Shown one piece after another: positions 56,339 through 64,000 of a stretch of DNA of 64,000 bases (positions are counted from its first letter, which is position 1; each line of letters opens with the position of its first letter). Source of the DNA: PFJX01 sp963713085 (GTDB lineage Bacteria > Pseudomonadota > Gammaproteobacteria > Burkholderiales > Thiobacillaceae). The notes beneath the pieces were generated by a model. The model was not told the origin of the DNA, made no database searches, and saw only the letters and a program-made list of their open reading frames with translations. The position numbers and the translations under genes were made by a program. The stretch covers positions 205,893 through 269,892 of the forward strand of contig CAVQKQ010000018.1 of assembly GCA_963713085.1 (NCBI GenBank). The letters are read 5' to 3'.

Positions 56339-57181
56339 TAGCAAGCGAGTAACAGGTTGTAGAGACATCGTAGCCGGTGACGGGCGTAGCTATGCGCTCG
56401 TCACCGCTTGGTTTGTGAGTCTTTTCTATCTTGTATTGCTAGGGTGCGCCACAGGTTGGTCGCAGTCACCTAGCCGACCGCAACCAACCTGCCAGGGGTG
56501 GACGCCGACCGTCCCTCTCGGGTGAGGAGTGTCACCGGTCAACACGCTCCAGACAAGCGGCACCCTTGCGACCGCTGCCCTGCAAAGCCCTCACGACTCA
56601 ATCCTCCTGCTCTCCACGTCAGATTCCGCCCCGGCCCCAATTATGTTTTGGGTGCGGAAACGGCCTGTCCGGGGGTGTCGACACGCCCGGGCTGCCGGTG
56701 TCGGGTCGTTCATGGAAAGACGTCTGGTATCGCCCCTCGTCCCTCCCCGATAGGAGTCAGCATGGGCCATCCATCTTTCAGTGGCGGGGTATGGGTGACG
56801 CAGTTCCCGTCTGGCTTTGCTGGCCATGGCAAGGCAGTGGCAGAGCTTGAGGCGGTGTGGGGAGATCTGCGAGAGATGCGGATCACGCATGTGATTGAAA
56901 ATGCCGAGGCATTAAGCAGTCTGGCTAAGGTGCACGGAAAGCAGAACCTACAATCGCGTGTGCAGTCCGCTGTGACTGGTTTGTCGCAGCCGGCTACGGG
57001 TCGGCTCAGCGTTCGTTACCGGCGACACATAAACAGAATCGCGCTGAACGGCAGCTTCCCATCTCTATTGCGGCTCGACGAGACCCCAAGCCGAGGGCGC
57101 TTGGGGCTGTCGCATGGACCGTGCACCTGGCCTTTAACGACAGGCATCCCGCGTGTCTCCAAGCTGGCCGTCGAACATCGT
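56339..57181. other. Gene-poor region with repeat copy B and no supported gene
   Basis: About 840 bases between the cytochrome and the 3' end of the phosphoesterase gene. Its main content is repeat copy B. A plus-strand frame runs on into the phosphoesterase region but only as its antisense shadow. Confidence 0.5.
56648..57018 (+). repeat. Diverged direct repeat, copy B (370 bp)
   Basis: The better-preserved partner of 51955-52313. It contains an open frame from an ATG near 56763 (MGHPSFSGGVWVTQFPSG onward, with a helical stretch around VAELEAVWGDLREMRI) that may be the original coding content. Together the two copies bracket the two-component/outer-membrane/cytochrome block. Confidence 0.75.
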
Positions 57182-60100
57182 TCACCTCAGTCCATACCGG
57201 TCGCGCACGGCGCTAATGAGTGTACGGAAGTCGTCGGCAAATTGGCCCGGAGCGATGGCTGGGCCTGCAACGGTCGGTGCGGACATGCGCGGCGACACCG
57301 CGGCCGCCCGTGCCGCCGGCTTCGACAGCGCCGTCGCCGTGCCGGTGGTGGTCACAATGCTGGGTGCAGACAGCACGTTTTCGAGCCCATTGGCACGATT
57401 GACGCGCTCGCCAAGTTGCGGAGGGTTCTCGTGCAGGAAGCGCGTGACGATGGTCTTCAGGATCGACGTGTGGTCGAAGGTCAGGTGCGATACGCCACGC
57501 TTCTGTACCCAGGGCGAGACGATGAACGCGGGCACGCGTGCGCCGCGGTAGTGGATTGGCTGCGGGTTGAACTGTCCGGGCGGCGCCTGCTCGGGGAATT
57601 CCGGATCGTTGAACATCGGCGAGACATACTCGGGATCGTTCGGATTGCTCACTTCGCGCGGCAGCACATGATCGTAAAAGCCGCCGTATTCGTCGTAGGT
57701 CACGATGAGCAGTGTCTTCTCCCACAGGGGACCGGATGCGAGCGCGTCGTACACGCGTTTGATCAGCCGCTGGCCGAAGGCGATGTCGGTCGGCGGGTGA
57801 TCGTCGTTGCCCGCCGGGATGTCGGTCAGATCGGGGTCGATGAACACCACCGACGGCAGCGTGCCGGCACGGGCGGCAGTTTCCAGCCCTTGCAAGGGGT
57901 CGTTGATCTGCACGATGTTGGGATGGCCGAGCGTATAGTCGGCGAACAGGCGCAGCATGCACATGTCGTGCTCGTAGTAGCGCCAGCTCACACCCGCAGC
58001 GTCGAGGTGGTCGAAGATGTTCTGCACATGCAGCGGCGTGAAGTCCGCCGGCGACGGCGTGCCGGTTTCCGGGAAACCGGCGTGCGGGTCGTGCGGCGGC
58101 TTGGGCGCCAGATTGCCGGTCAGGGTGATGAAGCGATTGGGCCAGGTATCGCCCGGATGCGCCGCGTACCAGTGGTCGCAGATCAGGTAGTTGTCAGCCA
58201 GGAACGAATACATGGGCACACTGGCGGGCAAGTGGTAGCCCATGATGTCGGTGGCCTTCGCGCCGTAGTTGCGCGAGGCGTCGTTCAACTCCGCCTGGGA
58301 ATATTTCTCCGCCAGACGCTGTCCGTAGGCCAGCACGAAGCCGCCCATGGGCGGCACCGTCACCTCGGTCACCGAGAAACCGCCATTGAAGTCGTCACCG
58401 ACATCTTCGGGGTTGCCGATCGGCTTCGGGCTGGTCGTGCGCCCCACCACCAGCTTCTGCCCGCCGCGCTGGATCTTCTGGGATGAGAAGCCGTGACCCG
58501 GGTCGTAGCCGAACAGGGTTGCCGGGGCGCGCGTGAAGGGGAACACGTAGGCGCGCGAGCCGTCCGGTTTGAGGTTGAATTCGGTGCCCTTCAGGCCATT
58601 GACCTCGGTGCGGCCGAGGCCGCCCAGCGAGACCGGCAGGCTCAGGTGGCCGAGCGCTTGGTCGAACGAGCGGTTCTCCATCATCAGCACGACGATGTGG
58701 TCGATGTTGGCCAGCAGACCTGGATTGGGCAGCGGTGCACCGGGAACGCCTGCGTCGCTGCCGGTCGTCGCCACCGGGCCCTGCGGCCGGTCGCCGGCGA
58801 AGAACTGGGTGATCGCCGGCGCCGACTGATGCGTGATCTCGGGCAGGTCGCGGCCGAGCATGTAGCGTCCGAGCGCAAGCCAAATGGTGTGCGCGATGTC
58901 GCGCAACTTGGCTAGCGAGTCGTAGGCGGGATTGCCGAAATCGTAGGCACGGCCGATGACGCCCTCGATCAGCGTCGACACCAGCATGGTCAAGGTCGGC
59001 GACACGTCTTCGAGATCGATGTACGGGCGGACCATGATGTCGCAGCTGTCCAGTGGACCTTCGAGGGCCCACAGTGAGCCGTCGCGCATAGTGAACATGA
59101 CGTCTGCCGAAAGCGTCTTGATCTTCGCTTCGCTCTTGCCAACCAGCATGTTGGCAAACTGATCGGCGATGGTGTTCTCGAGCGCCGAGAGCGCACCCCG
59201 GACCGCTGCCTCGAAGATGTTGCTGCCGCCGGCCGGGCCGATCGCAGACGCGACCAGGTGGTTGACGAGATTTTCGATCAGCAGCGTCGTGCCGTAGGGA
59301 AAGTCGATGCGCGTCTTAAGCGCTAGGCGCCCGTCGTTGACCACCAACTTGACCTTGAGCCGCTGCGATTCGTAGCGCTGGTTGACGATCTTCATGCCCA
59401 GGTCGAACTCGTGCACACCGAACTGGCGCTGCATGTCGCGATCCGGCAGCACGATCAGCCAGGTGGTTTCGACGTTGAACCCGCCGCCGAACTGGTGAGT
59501 GCGGTTTTCGAACGCGACGGTGATCGGGGCCGAGCCGCCGACGACGCGACAGAGGAGATGATTGAGCGCGTCGAGATCGAAATCCTTGCGCAAGATCGGC
59601 CGGTTGCCGACGAAGGTCACAAACACCCTGCCGGTCGCGTTTACCGTCGTTGTGTTCGTTATGCGCAACTTCCAGTTCGGCGCGGTATGGGTATTGACGT
59701 TCGCAGCCAGGACGGCGGCAATCGCCGACGGCTTGGCTGCCGGCAGCGTGAACTGCAGCGGTGCTGGCCCGACGGCGAGCGTTGCCGCCCCGGACGCTGC
59801 CGGCAGCAATTCGAGGCGGAAGGCGCCCTGCGGCAACGGCCCCGTGCCGGGTGGAGGCGAGCTGCCGCCGCCGGGATTGCTGGTGTCGACTGCACGGATG
59901 GCGTTGATGGTGTTGGTCGTACCGATCACACCGCTCGCACCGATCGGCGTCCCGCCAATCCGCGGCGCAATCTGCACGCTCGGCACGGACTGCGCCTGCG
60001 CCTGCGGCTGTAGCGCCGGACCACCTGCCACGAGGCTCGAATACATGTCCACGCTGGCGATGCCGGGTCCGCCGTTGGCCGGACCGAACAACACCTCCGC

Positions 60101-60616
60101 AGTCGCGTTGGCCGCAACCGTCACCTGCAGAATCTGTTGGTCGCTGGCGAAGCCGCTCTGCGGGGGATCGTCGCAGGGGTCGGCCGCCGGCGGGGACGTG
60201 CTCTGGAACGTTGGCAAGTTGTCGATCGCACCGGCCAATATGCCGCCGAGCGCACCGGGCAGCAGGCGCGCGCTGTTGGACGGCGCGGTGGCAGATGGTG
60301 GCGATGCAGTACCGGCAGTCTGGTCGGCGGCAACGGGCGCGGCGGACGCCTTCCGCACGGCTATAGTCTGTGTCGGTGCGCGGGACACGGCAGTGCTCGC
60401 CATCGACAATGCTGCGGCAGTCTTGGCATCGACCGAGCCGGTCACGTCGAGCCCCAGCCGCTTCTGCAACTCGAGCAAGGCGGCGCGAGTCGCCGGGCCG
60501 AAGAACTTGCGTTTGACCTCCTGCGCGGAGACCGGAAAGCCGCGCTCAGCGAGTGTCTGCTGGAGACGGGCGACCGCGTCGCCGGTTTCTCCGACCCGAA
60601 GGTTTACGGAAGCCAT
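57182..60616 (-). CDS. Phospholipase C-family phosphoesterase with N-terminal peptidoglycan-binding-like domain
   Basis: The 1144-aa protein has a PG_binding_1-like N-terminus (about 1-65; VARLQQTLAERGFPVS, FFGPATRAALLELQKRLGL), a long middle region with small domains (70-640) and a phosphoesterase/phospholipase C domain (about 640-1065) with LMMENRSFDQ, the metal-site segments DHWYAAHPGDTWPNR and YDEYGGFYDHV, and FDHTSILKTIV. No signal peptide is present, so it is not exported by Sec/Tat in the usual way. The ATG at 60616 follows GGAGGAG; upstream in-frame extension is low quality. It lies 28 bases downstream of the encapsulin-like gene on the same strand, so the two are cotranscribed. Confidence 0.88.
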   Translation of the reverse strand: MASVNLRVGETGDAVARLQQTLAERGFPVSAQEVKRKFFGPATRAALLELQKRLGLDVTGSVDAKTAAALSMASTAVSRAPTQTIAVRKASAAPVAADQTAGTASPPSATAPSNSARLLPGALGGILAGAIDNLPTFQSTSPPAADPCDDPPQSGFASDQQILQVTVAANATAEVLFGPANGGPGIASVDMYSSLVAGGPALQPQAQAQSVPSVQIAPRIGGTPIGASGVIGTTNTINAIRAVDTSNPGGGSSPPPGTGPLPQGAFRLELLPAASGAATLAVGPAPLQFTLPAAKPSAIAAVLAANVNTHTAPNWKLRITNTTTVNATGRVFVTFVGNRPILRKDFDLDALNHLLCRVVGGSAPITVAFENRTHQFGGGFNVETTWLIVLPDRDMQRQFGVHEFDLGMKIVNQRYESQRLKVKLVVNDGRLALKTRIDFPYGTTLLIENLVNHLVASAIGPAGGSNIFEAAVRGALSALENTIADQFANMLVGKSEAKIKTLSADVMFTMRDGSLWALEGPLDSCDIMVRPYIDLEDVSPTLTMLVSTLIEGVIGRAYDFGNPAYDSLAKLRDIAHTIWLALGRYMLGRDLPEITHQSAPAITQFFAGDRPQGPVATTGSDAGVPGAPLPNPGLLANIDHIVVLMMENRSFDQALGHLSLPVSLGGLGRTEVNGLKGTEFNLKPDGSRAYVFPFTRAPATLFGYDPGHGFSSQKIQRGGQKLVVGRTTSPKPIGNPEDVGDDFNGGFSVTEVTVPPMGGFVLAYGQRLAEKYSQAELNDASRNYGAKATDIMGYHLPASVPMYSFLADNYLICDHWYAAHPGDTWPNRFITLTGNLAPKPPHDPHAGFPETGTPSPADFTPLHVQNIFDHLDAAGVSWRYYEHDMCMLRLFADYTLGHPNIVQINDPLQGLETAARAGTLPSVVFIDPDLTDIPAGNDDHPPTDIAFGQRLIKRVYDALASGPLWEKTLLIVTYDEYGGFYDHVLPREVSNPNDPEYVSPMFNDPEFPEQAPPGQFNPQPIHYRGARVPAFIVSPWVQKRGVSHLTFDHTSILKTIVTRFLHENPPQLGERVNRANGLENVLSAPSIVTTTGTATALSKPAARAAAVSPRMSAPTVAGPAIAPGQFADDFRTLISAVRDRYGLR

Positions 60617-60644
60617 GGCCACTCCTCCGCTTGGTGCCTGGCGC

Positions 60645-61541
60645 TCAGCGCAATTCGTCGTACTTGAACTTGAGCAGCACGAAGGCGCGCGGATCGCGCG
60701 CCACGAACTGGATGCGCTCGACCACGCGGAAGAAATACCTAGAACCCTCTTTGCGCACGAACTCGGTGGTCGCTTCAAGTCCGACGTGCAGCTGCGTCGG
60801 ATCTCCGGCAAGGGCGACCAGCAGCCCTTTGTCCGGCGGTAGGCTTACGGTTTCCTGGAAGCCGCCTTCGACCAACGGCTTGATGCGGTCGGCCGTGGTC
60901 ACCAGGCTGGCTTCACTCGAGGCAACGAAAGCATCGGCGAACACCTTCACCGGCAGGAACAGCGCGAACTTCGGTGCCTGGGCTTTGGCAGTGAGCTTGG
61001 CGATGCCTTCTGCTACCGCCGTGAACAGGTTCTCGCCGAACAACAGTCCGGTCCGCTTGGCTGCTACACGAGGTACCACAATTGGCACGGTGACCTTCAG
61101 CGGATCGTTGTCGTTGGCATCCTTGGGGCCCGCTTCAGCCAGCAGTCCACCGCCCGCGGATTCGACCAGCTCGGCGTTTACACCGGCGGGAAGTTTGCCG
61201 CTGGTACCCTGGAAGACCACCGTGTCCTCGGCCAGCGCGATCGACTTTGCCGCCATCTGGGCGAGTGTCCGGCAGGTCTTGAGCTGGGCCTCGTTCATCG
61301 CCTGCGCGGAGGTCAGGGTGAACTCCTGGAACAGCTCGACAAAGGCCTTGGTCTGGCCTTCGCGGATGGAGAGGTCGGAAAAATTGATGACATCGTTGGG
61401 AATCTCGGTCGGACTGGTTTCGTACAGCGTCGCCGGCAGCACCTTCTGTGCGCTGCGTACCCGACCCATTTCCGTCACGACCGCAGCGTCGATGTCCTGC
61501 CAGATCGACGCGTCCCAACCGAGCTCGTTGATGTTCTTCAT
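60645..61541 (-). CDS. Encapsulin-like HK97-fold shell protein
   Basis: The 298-aa protein matches encapsulins across its length: WQDIDAAVVTEM at the N-terminus, the E-loop/spine region EGQTKAFVELFQEFTLTSAQ, AAKSIALAEDTVVFQG like the conserved ED-x-x-IF-x-G, a domain with FALFLPVKVF, then KGLLVALAGDP and the C-terminal RVVERIQFVARDPRAFVLLKF that corresponds to the T. maritima encapsulin end (QVVNPEALILLKF). Such proteins assemble into hollow cages that hold cargo enzymes. The ATG at 61541 follows GGAGGA; the downstream phosphoesterase gene is the only candidate cargo nearby. A defective-phage capsid origin is possible, but no other phage genes are here. Confidence 0.85.
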   Translation of the reverse strand: MKNINELGWDASIWQDIDAAVVTEMGRVRSAQKVLPATLYETSPTEIPNDVINFSDLSIREGQTKAFVELFQEFTLTSAQAMNEAQLKTCRTLAQMAAKSIALAEDTVVFQGTSGKLPAGVNAELVESAGGGLLAEAGPKDANDNDPLKVTVPIVVPRVAAKRTGLLFGENLFTAVAEGIAKLTAKAQAPKFALFLPVKVFADAFVASSEASLVTTADRIKPLVEGGFQETVSLPPDKGLLVALAGDPTQLHVGLEATTEFVRKEGSRYFFRVVERIQFVARDPRAFVLLKFKYDELR

Positions 61542-62388
61542 CGTATCCTCCTCGGTATGGCTGCCCATAGCCGTGCGCATGAACTGGGTACAACGGCTCA
61601 CACGCATGTCCCAGGTCTACTTCAAGACCTCCCCCCGATTGTCGGGTCGATCCAAAGTCTAGTTCATGATCTTCACCGTGCAAGTGGTTGAAACTCCATG
61701 AGTTGACAGGGGTTTTGCGGCATGGACGTCGTCGGGACGAGATCGCTGCCGTGGCCGATGGACAATCCCGGTAAGGACGATGTTCGGAAATTCAAACGTC
61801 CTCTTCCCGCTTTTGGCCCGGGATGGCATGGGACGGCTCTTCGGGGAAGGCGGCGGCAAGTTGCACGGTGGCGAACAGACCGCGGGAGCCAACCAGCAGG
61901 GCAGTTCAGAAATCGGCTCTAACGATCGGGCCGCCCTGGAAGGGCCCATGTGAACGTAGACGCAACTGGCCCTCTTGGTCCGGGACGCCGGGTTACTCGA
62001 ACGAGGATGGATTGAACGGAAGTCAGGCCGCTTGCAGCAGAATCTGCCAGCGCGCGGGTGAATGTGGCTGCGCCTCGGGCGCCATCCCAAATAAGTCAGG
62101 ATGCTTTCGGCAACCGGTACCTCTACGATGGCGGCGATAACAGTAAGATCACCCCGGCTGTCCGGCTGTGCCTGTAGTCGAATGCTGGCAATTGCCAAAC
62201 ACGGCGAATGTCGCTTGTGGCCGAGGAGCGGCGGAAGATCAGTGACAAGGCCAGTGACCGCTTAGATGCGAAAGTGTGAGTTCGCCGAGGTGGGGAAGCT
62301 GCCGTTCAACCTGAAATGCAGCTGAGCGGCAGGTAACCGAAGCATTGTTGGCCGAGTCAGGCCACCGGGCCAAGGTCTGCACTGGCCG
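61542..62388. other. Gene-poor region between encapsulin gene and IS element
   Basis: About 850 bases holding the promoter of the encapsulin-phosphoesterase operon on its left side and decayed insertion-sequence DNA on its right. No complete gene is seen. Confidence 0.45.
62030..62150 (-). pseudogene. Possible transposase C-terminal remnant
   Basis: A minus-strand frame carries LTVIAAIVEVPVAESILTYLGW followed by an Arg/Pro-rich end, the pattern at the C-terminus of several transposases (I-A-x-I/V-E...ILxHLG). Nothing longer of the gene remains, so this is a weak call. Confidence 0.35.
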
Positions 62389-62439
62389 GATTGTGTTGAA
62401 AAACCTCTTCAAAATCATGCATCTAATGGTGGTCTGATA

Positions 62440-62445
62440 TATAAT
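62440..62445 (+). promoter_or_regulatory. Possible -10 box of the transposase gene
   Basis: A perfect TATAAT 31 bases before the transposase ATG, just inside the left end of the IS. No good -35 box lies at 16-18 bases, so this is tentative. Confidence 0.35.
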
Positions 62446-62476
62446 CAAACCATTGATTCTGAAGGGGTTTATCAGA

Positions 62477-63865
62477 ATGATGGGGTATCGGAAGTCAGAT
62501 CAGAACCGGTTGTTCTACAGCTTCAACCTGGACGACCACGTTCCCCAGAATCATCACCTCCGTGGCATCGATCAGTGCCTTGACCTGAGCGATCTACGCA
62601 ATCAACTGGCCGATCACTACAGCCATACCGGCCGCCCCTCCATTGATCCCGAACTGATGATCCGGATGCTGATCGTCGGCTACAGCTATGGCATTCGTTC
62701 CGAGCGCCGCCTATGCGAGGAAGTACATCTGAATCTGGCCTATCGGTGGTTCTGCCGCCTGGGGCTTGAAGAGGCGGTTCCTGATCATTCCACTTTCTCC
62801 AAGAATCGTCATGGCCGGTTTCGGGACAATGGCACCTTCCGCTGGCTGTTCGAGGAAGTGGTTCGCCGCTGTATGGTAGCCGGCCTGGTCAAGGGCGAAG
62901 GCTCTGCGGTAGACGCCAGCCTGATCGAGGCCAATGCAAGCCACCAGCACAGTGTGCAGCCAGGTGAACGATGCGATTGGGCGAACCCCGAGATCAACAC
63001 CCGGGCCATGCGCGAGTACCTGGCGGCGCTGGATGAGGAAGTTCTCGCGGAAGTCGTATCGCGCAAGGTTTCGCTCAGCGACCCGGATTCACGTTGGACC
63101 GCCGCCAAGGGCGGCATCGCCTTCTTCGCCTATTCGACCAACTATCTGGTCGATACCGCTCATGGCGTGATCCTGGATGTGGAGGCGACGCCGGCCCATC
63201 GCGTCGCGGAGGTTGAGTCCACCAAGACAATGGTCGAGCGGGTCGAGGCACGTTTCGATCTGAAACCGGAGCGGCTCCTCGCCGATACCGCCTATGGCAC
63301 TGCGCCGATGCTCAACTGGATGGTTGAGGAGAAAAGGATCGAGCCTCACATGCCTGTCTTTGATAAGACCGAGCGCAAAGATGGCACCTTCCAGCGGGAT
63401 GAATTCCACTGGGATGAAGCGGCGGACGAATACCGGTGCCCGGCCGGCAAGGTACTGCGCAGCAACTGGCGTCCCTTCAAGAATCTGCGCACGCACATCA
63501 CCAAGGCAGACACCATCATTTACCGTTCCAGTCAGCGTGACTGTGCGGCGTGTCCATTGAAGGCGCAGTGCTGTCCGAATACGACGTTTCGCAAGATCGT
63601 CCGCAGTGTCCATGAGAAGTCCCGCGATGTCGCACGGAAGATTGCCACCACGCCCGAGTATCAACGCTCCAGGATCGAACGCAGGAAGGTCGAGATGCTC
63701 TTCGCGCATCTCAAGTCCATCCTGAAGCTGGATCGACTTCGGTTACATGGGCTCAGTGGTGCCCGCGATGAATTCACCCTCGCGGCCACCGTTCAGAATC
63801 TACGGCGCATGGCCAAGTTGATCGCGCAAGGACCGCCTGCTGACAGGATAGGTGCGCCTGCTTGA
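62477..63865 (+). CDS. IS1182-family transposase
   Basis: The 462-aa protein has the IS1182/DUF772 N-terminus (FYSFNLDDHVPQNHHLRGIDQ, TGRPSIDPELMIRMLIVGYSYGIRSERRLCEEV) and a DDE domain with SAVDASLIEANAS, LLADTAYGTAPMLNW and the C-terminal ERRKVEMLFAHLKSIL. A zinc-binding-like CAACPLKAQCCP segment is near residue 360. The length is normal and no frameshift is visible, so it may still be active. The ATG at 62477 follows AAGGGG; a TTG eight codons upstream is the alternative. Confidence 0.95.
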   Translation: MMGYRKSDQNRLFYSFNLDDHVPQNHHLRGIDQCLDLSDLRNQLADHYSHTGRPSIDPELMIRMLIVGYSYGIRSERRLCEEVHLNLAYRWFCRLGLEEAVPDHSTFSKNRHGRFRDNGTFRWLFEEVVRRCMVAGLVKGEGSAVDASLIEANASHQHSVQPGERCDWANPEINTRAMREYLAALDEEVLAEVVSRKVSLSDPDSRWTAAKGGIAFFAYSTNYLVDTAHGVILDVEATPAHRVAEVESTKTMVERVEARFDLKPERLLADTAYGTAPMLNWMVEEKRIEPHMPVFDKTERKDGTFQRDEFHWDEAADEYRCPAGKVLRSNWRPFKNLRTHITKADTIIYRSSQRDCAACPLKAQCCPNTTFRKIVRSVHEKSRDVARKIATTPEYQRSRIERRKVEMLFAHLKSILKLDRLRLHGLSGARDEFTLAATVQNLRRMAKLIAQGPPADRIGAPA

Positions 63866-64000
63866 GGCAAAACCCACCCGATTAACCAAGAAACCGGGCC
63901 TCAAGACCCGGATACAAAGCCCAAAAGAGCAACTCGCAAATCCAGTTGCCCTTGCACCAGCTTCATTCCGGAATAAACAGCGAGTTTTTCAACACAATCG

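Larger units (their letters stand above)
62389..63999 (+). mobile_element. IS1182-family insertion sequence with terminal inverted repeats
   Basis: GATTGTGTTGAAAAAC at 62389 pairs with GTTTTTCAACACAATC ending at 63999, so the element is about 1.6 kb and appears complete, with the right end at the edge of the window. It carries one transposase gene. The target duplication cannot be checked because the right flank is missing. Confidence 0.85.

Noticed and set aside
56498..58486. Plus-strand open frame of 662 codons
   Set aside because: Its second half is antisense to the phosphoesterase catalytic domain; only the repeat copy B segment near 56763 might have been coding.
57182..61541. Prophage remnant explaining the HK97-fold protein
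   Set aside because: No terminase, portal, protease, tail or integrase gene lies nearby, and the full-length encapsulin pattern including the LLKF end fits better.

Overview
The window is 64 kb of GC-rich chromosomal DNA. Codon choice, the MFS transporter-ssb gene pair and the protein families point to a betaproteobacterium, possibly near Rhodocyclales/Nitrosomonadales (an inference; there is no rRNA or tRNA to settle it). I see no tRNA, rRNA or CRISPR array.

Layout. 1-10 kb: a large conserved protein running off the left edge, a small anchored protein, an HDOD signalling protein, uvrA and a two-gene ABC exporter. 10-20.7 kb: signalling and housekeeping genes: a receiver/coiled-coil/membrane protein, a secreted small protein, a quinoprotein-relay-type metallo-hydrolase, a Cache-PAS-GGDEF-EAL-receiver protein, a DUF1269-like membrane protein, a YheT-type hydrolase, an MFS transporter and ssb with a clear terminator. 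20.7-23.9 kb: an apparently AT-richer islet with an LA2681-type HEPN protein and a possible nuclease-fold protein. 23.9-25.1 kb: a JmjC/cupin oxygenase.

25.2-38.2 kb is one minus-strand run of closely spaced genes and the most striking part of the window. Read in transcription order it holds a 19-codon leader ORF, TIR-TM-coiled coil-WD40, a 21-codon leader ORF, a polytopic membrane protein with a TIR-like tail, a patatin lipase, four more TIR-TM proteins (unknown tail, two LCCL domains, four PASTA domains, and a glycine/proline linker with a beta-rich tail), then class I fructose-bisphosphate aldolase and an FNR-type flavin reductase. The TIR heads are near copies of one another while the tails differ. 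This looks like an undescribed array of membrane-anchored TIR receptors/effectors joined to a phospholipase.

38.3-52 kb: a RatA/COQ10-like START protein, a 55-aa membrane peptide, a CPBP protease-like protein with a transposase-type HTH head, two very large proteins of unknown function (1552 and 1500 aa) in tandem, a small membrane protein and a GH13 amylase. 52-57 kb: a CusRS-like two-component system divergent from an outer-membrane protein and a c-type cytochrome; this block is flanked by two diverged direct repeats of about 360 bp. 57-61.5 kb: an encapsulin-type (HK97-fold) shell protein directly upstream of a phospholipase C-family phosphoesterase with a peptidoglycan-binding-like head, a second candidate for a new system. 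62.4-64 kb: an IS1182-family element with visible terminal inverted repeats.
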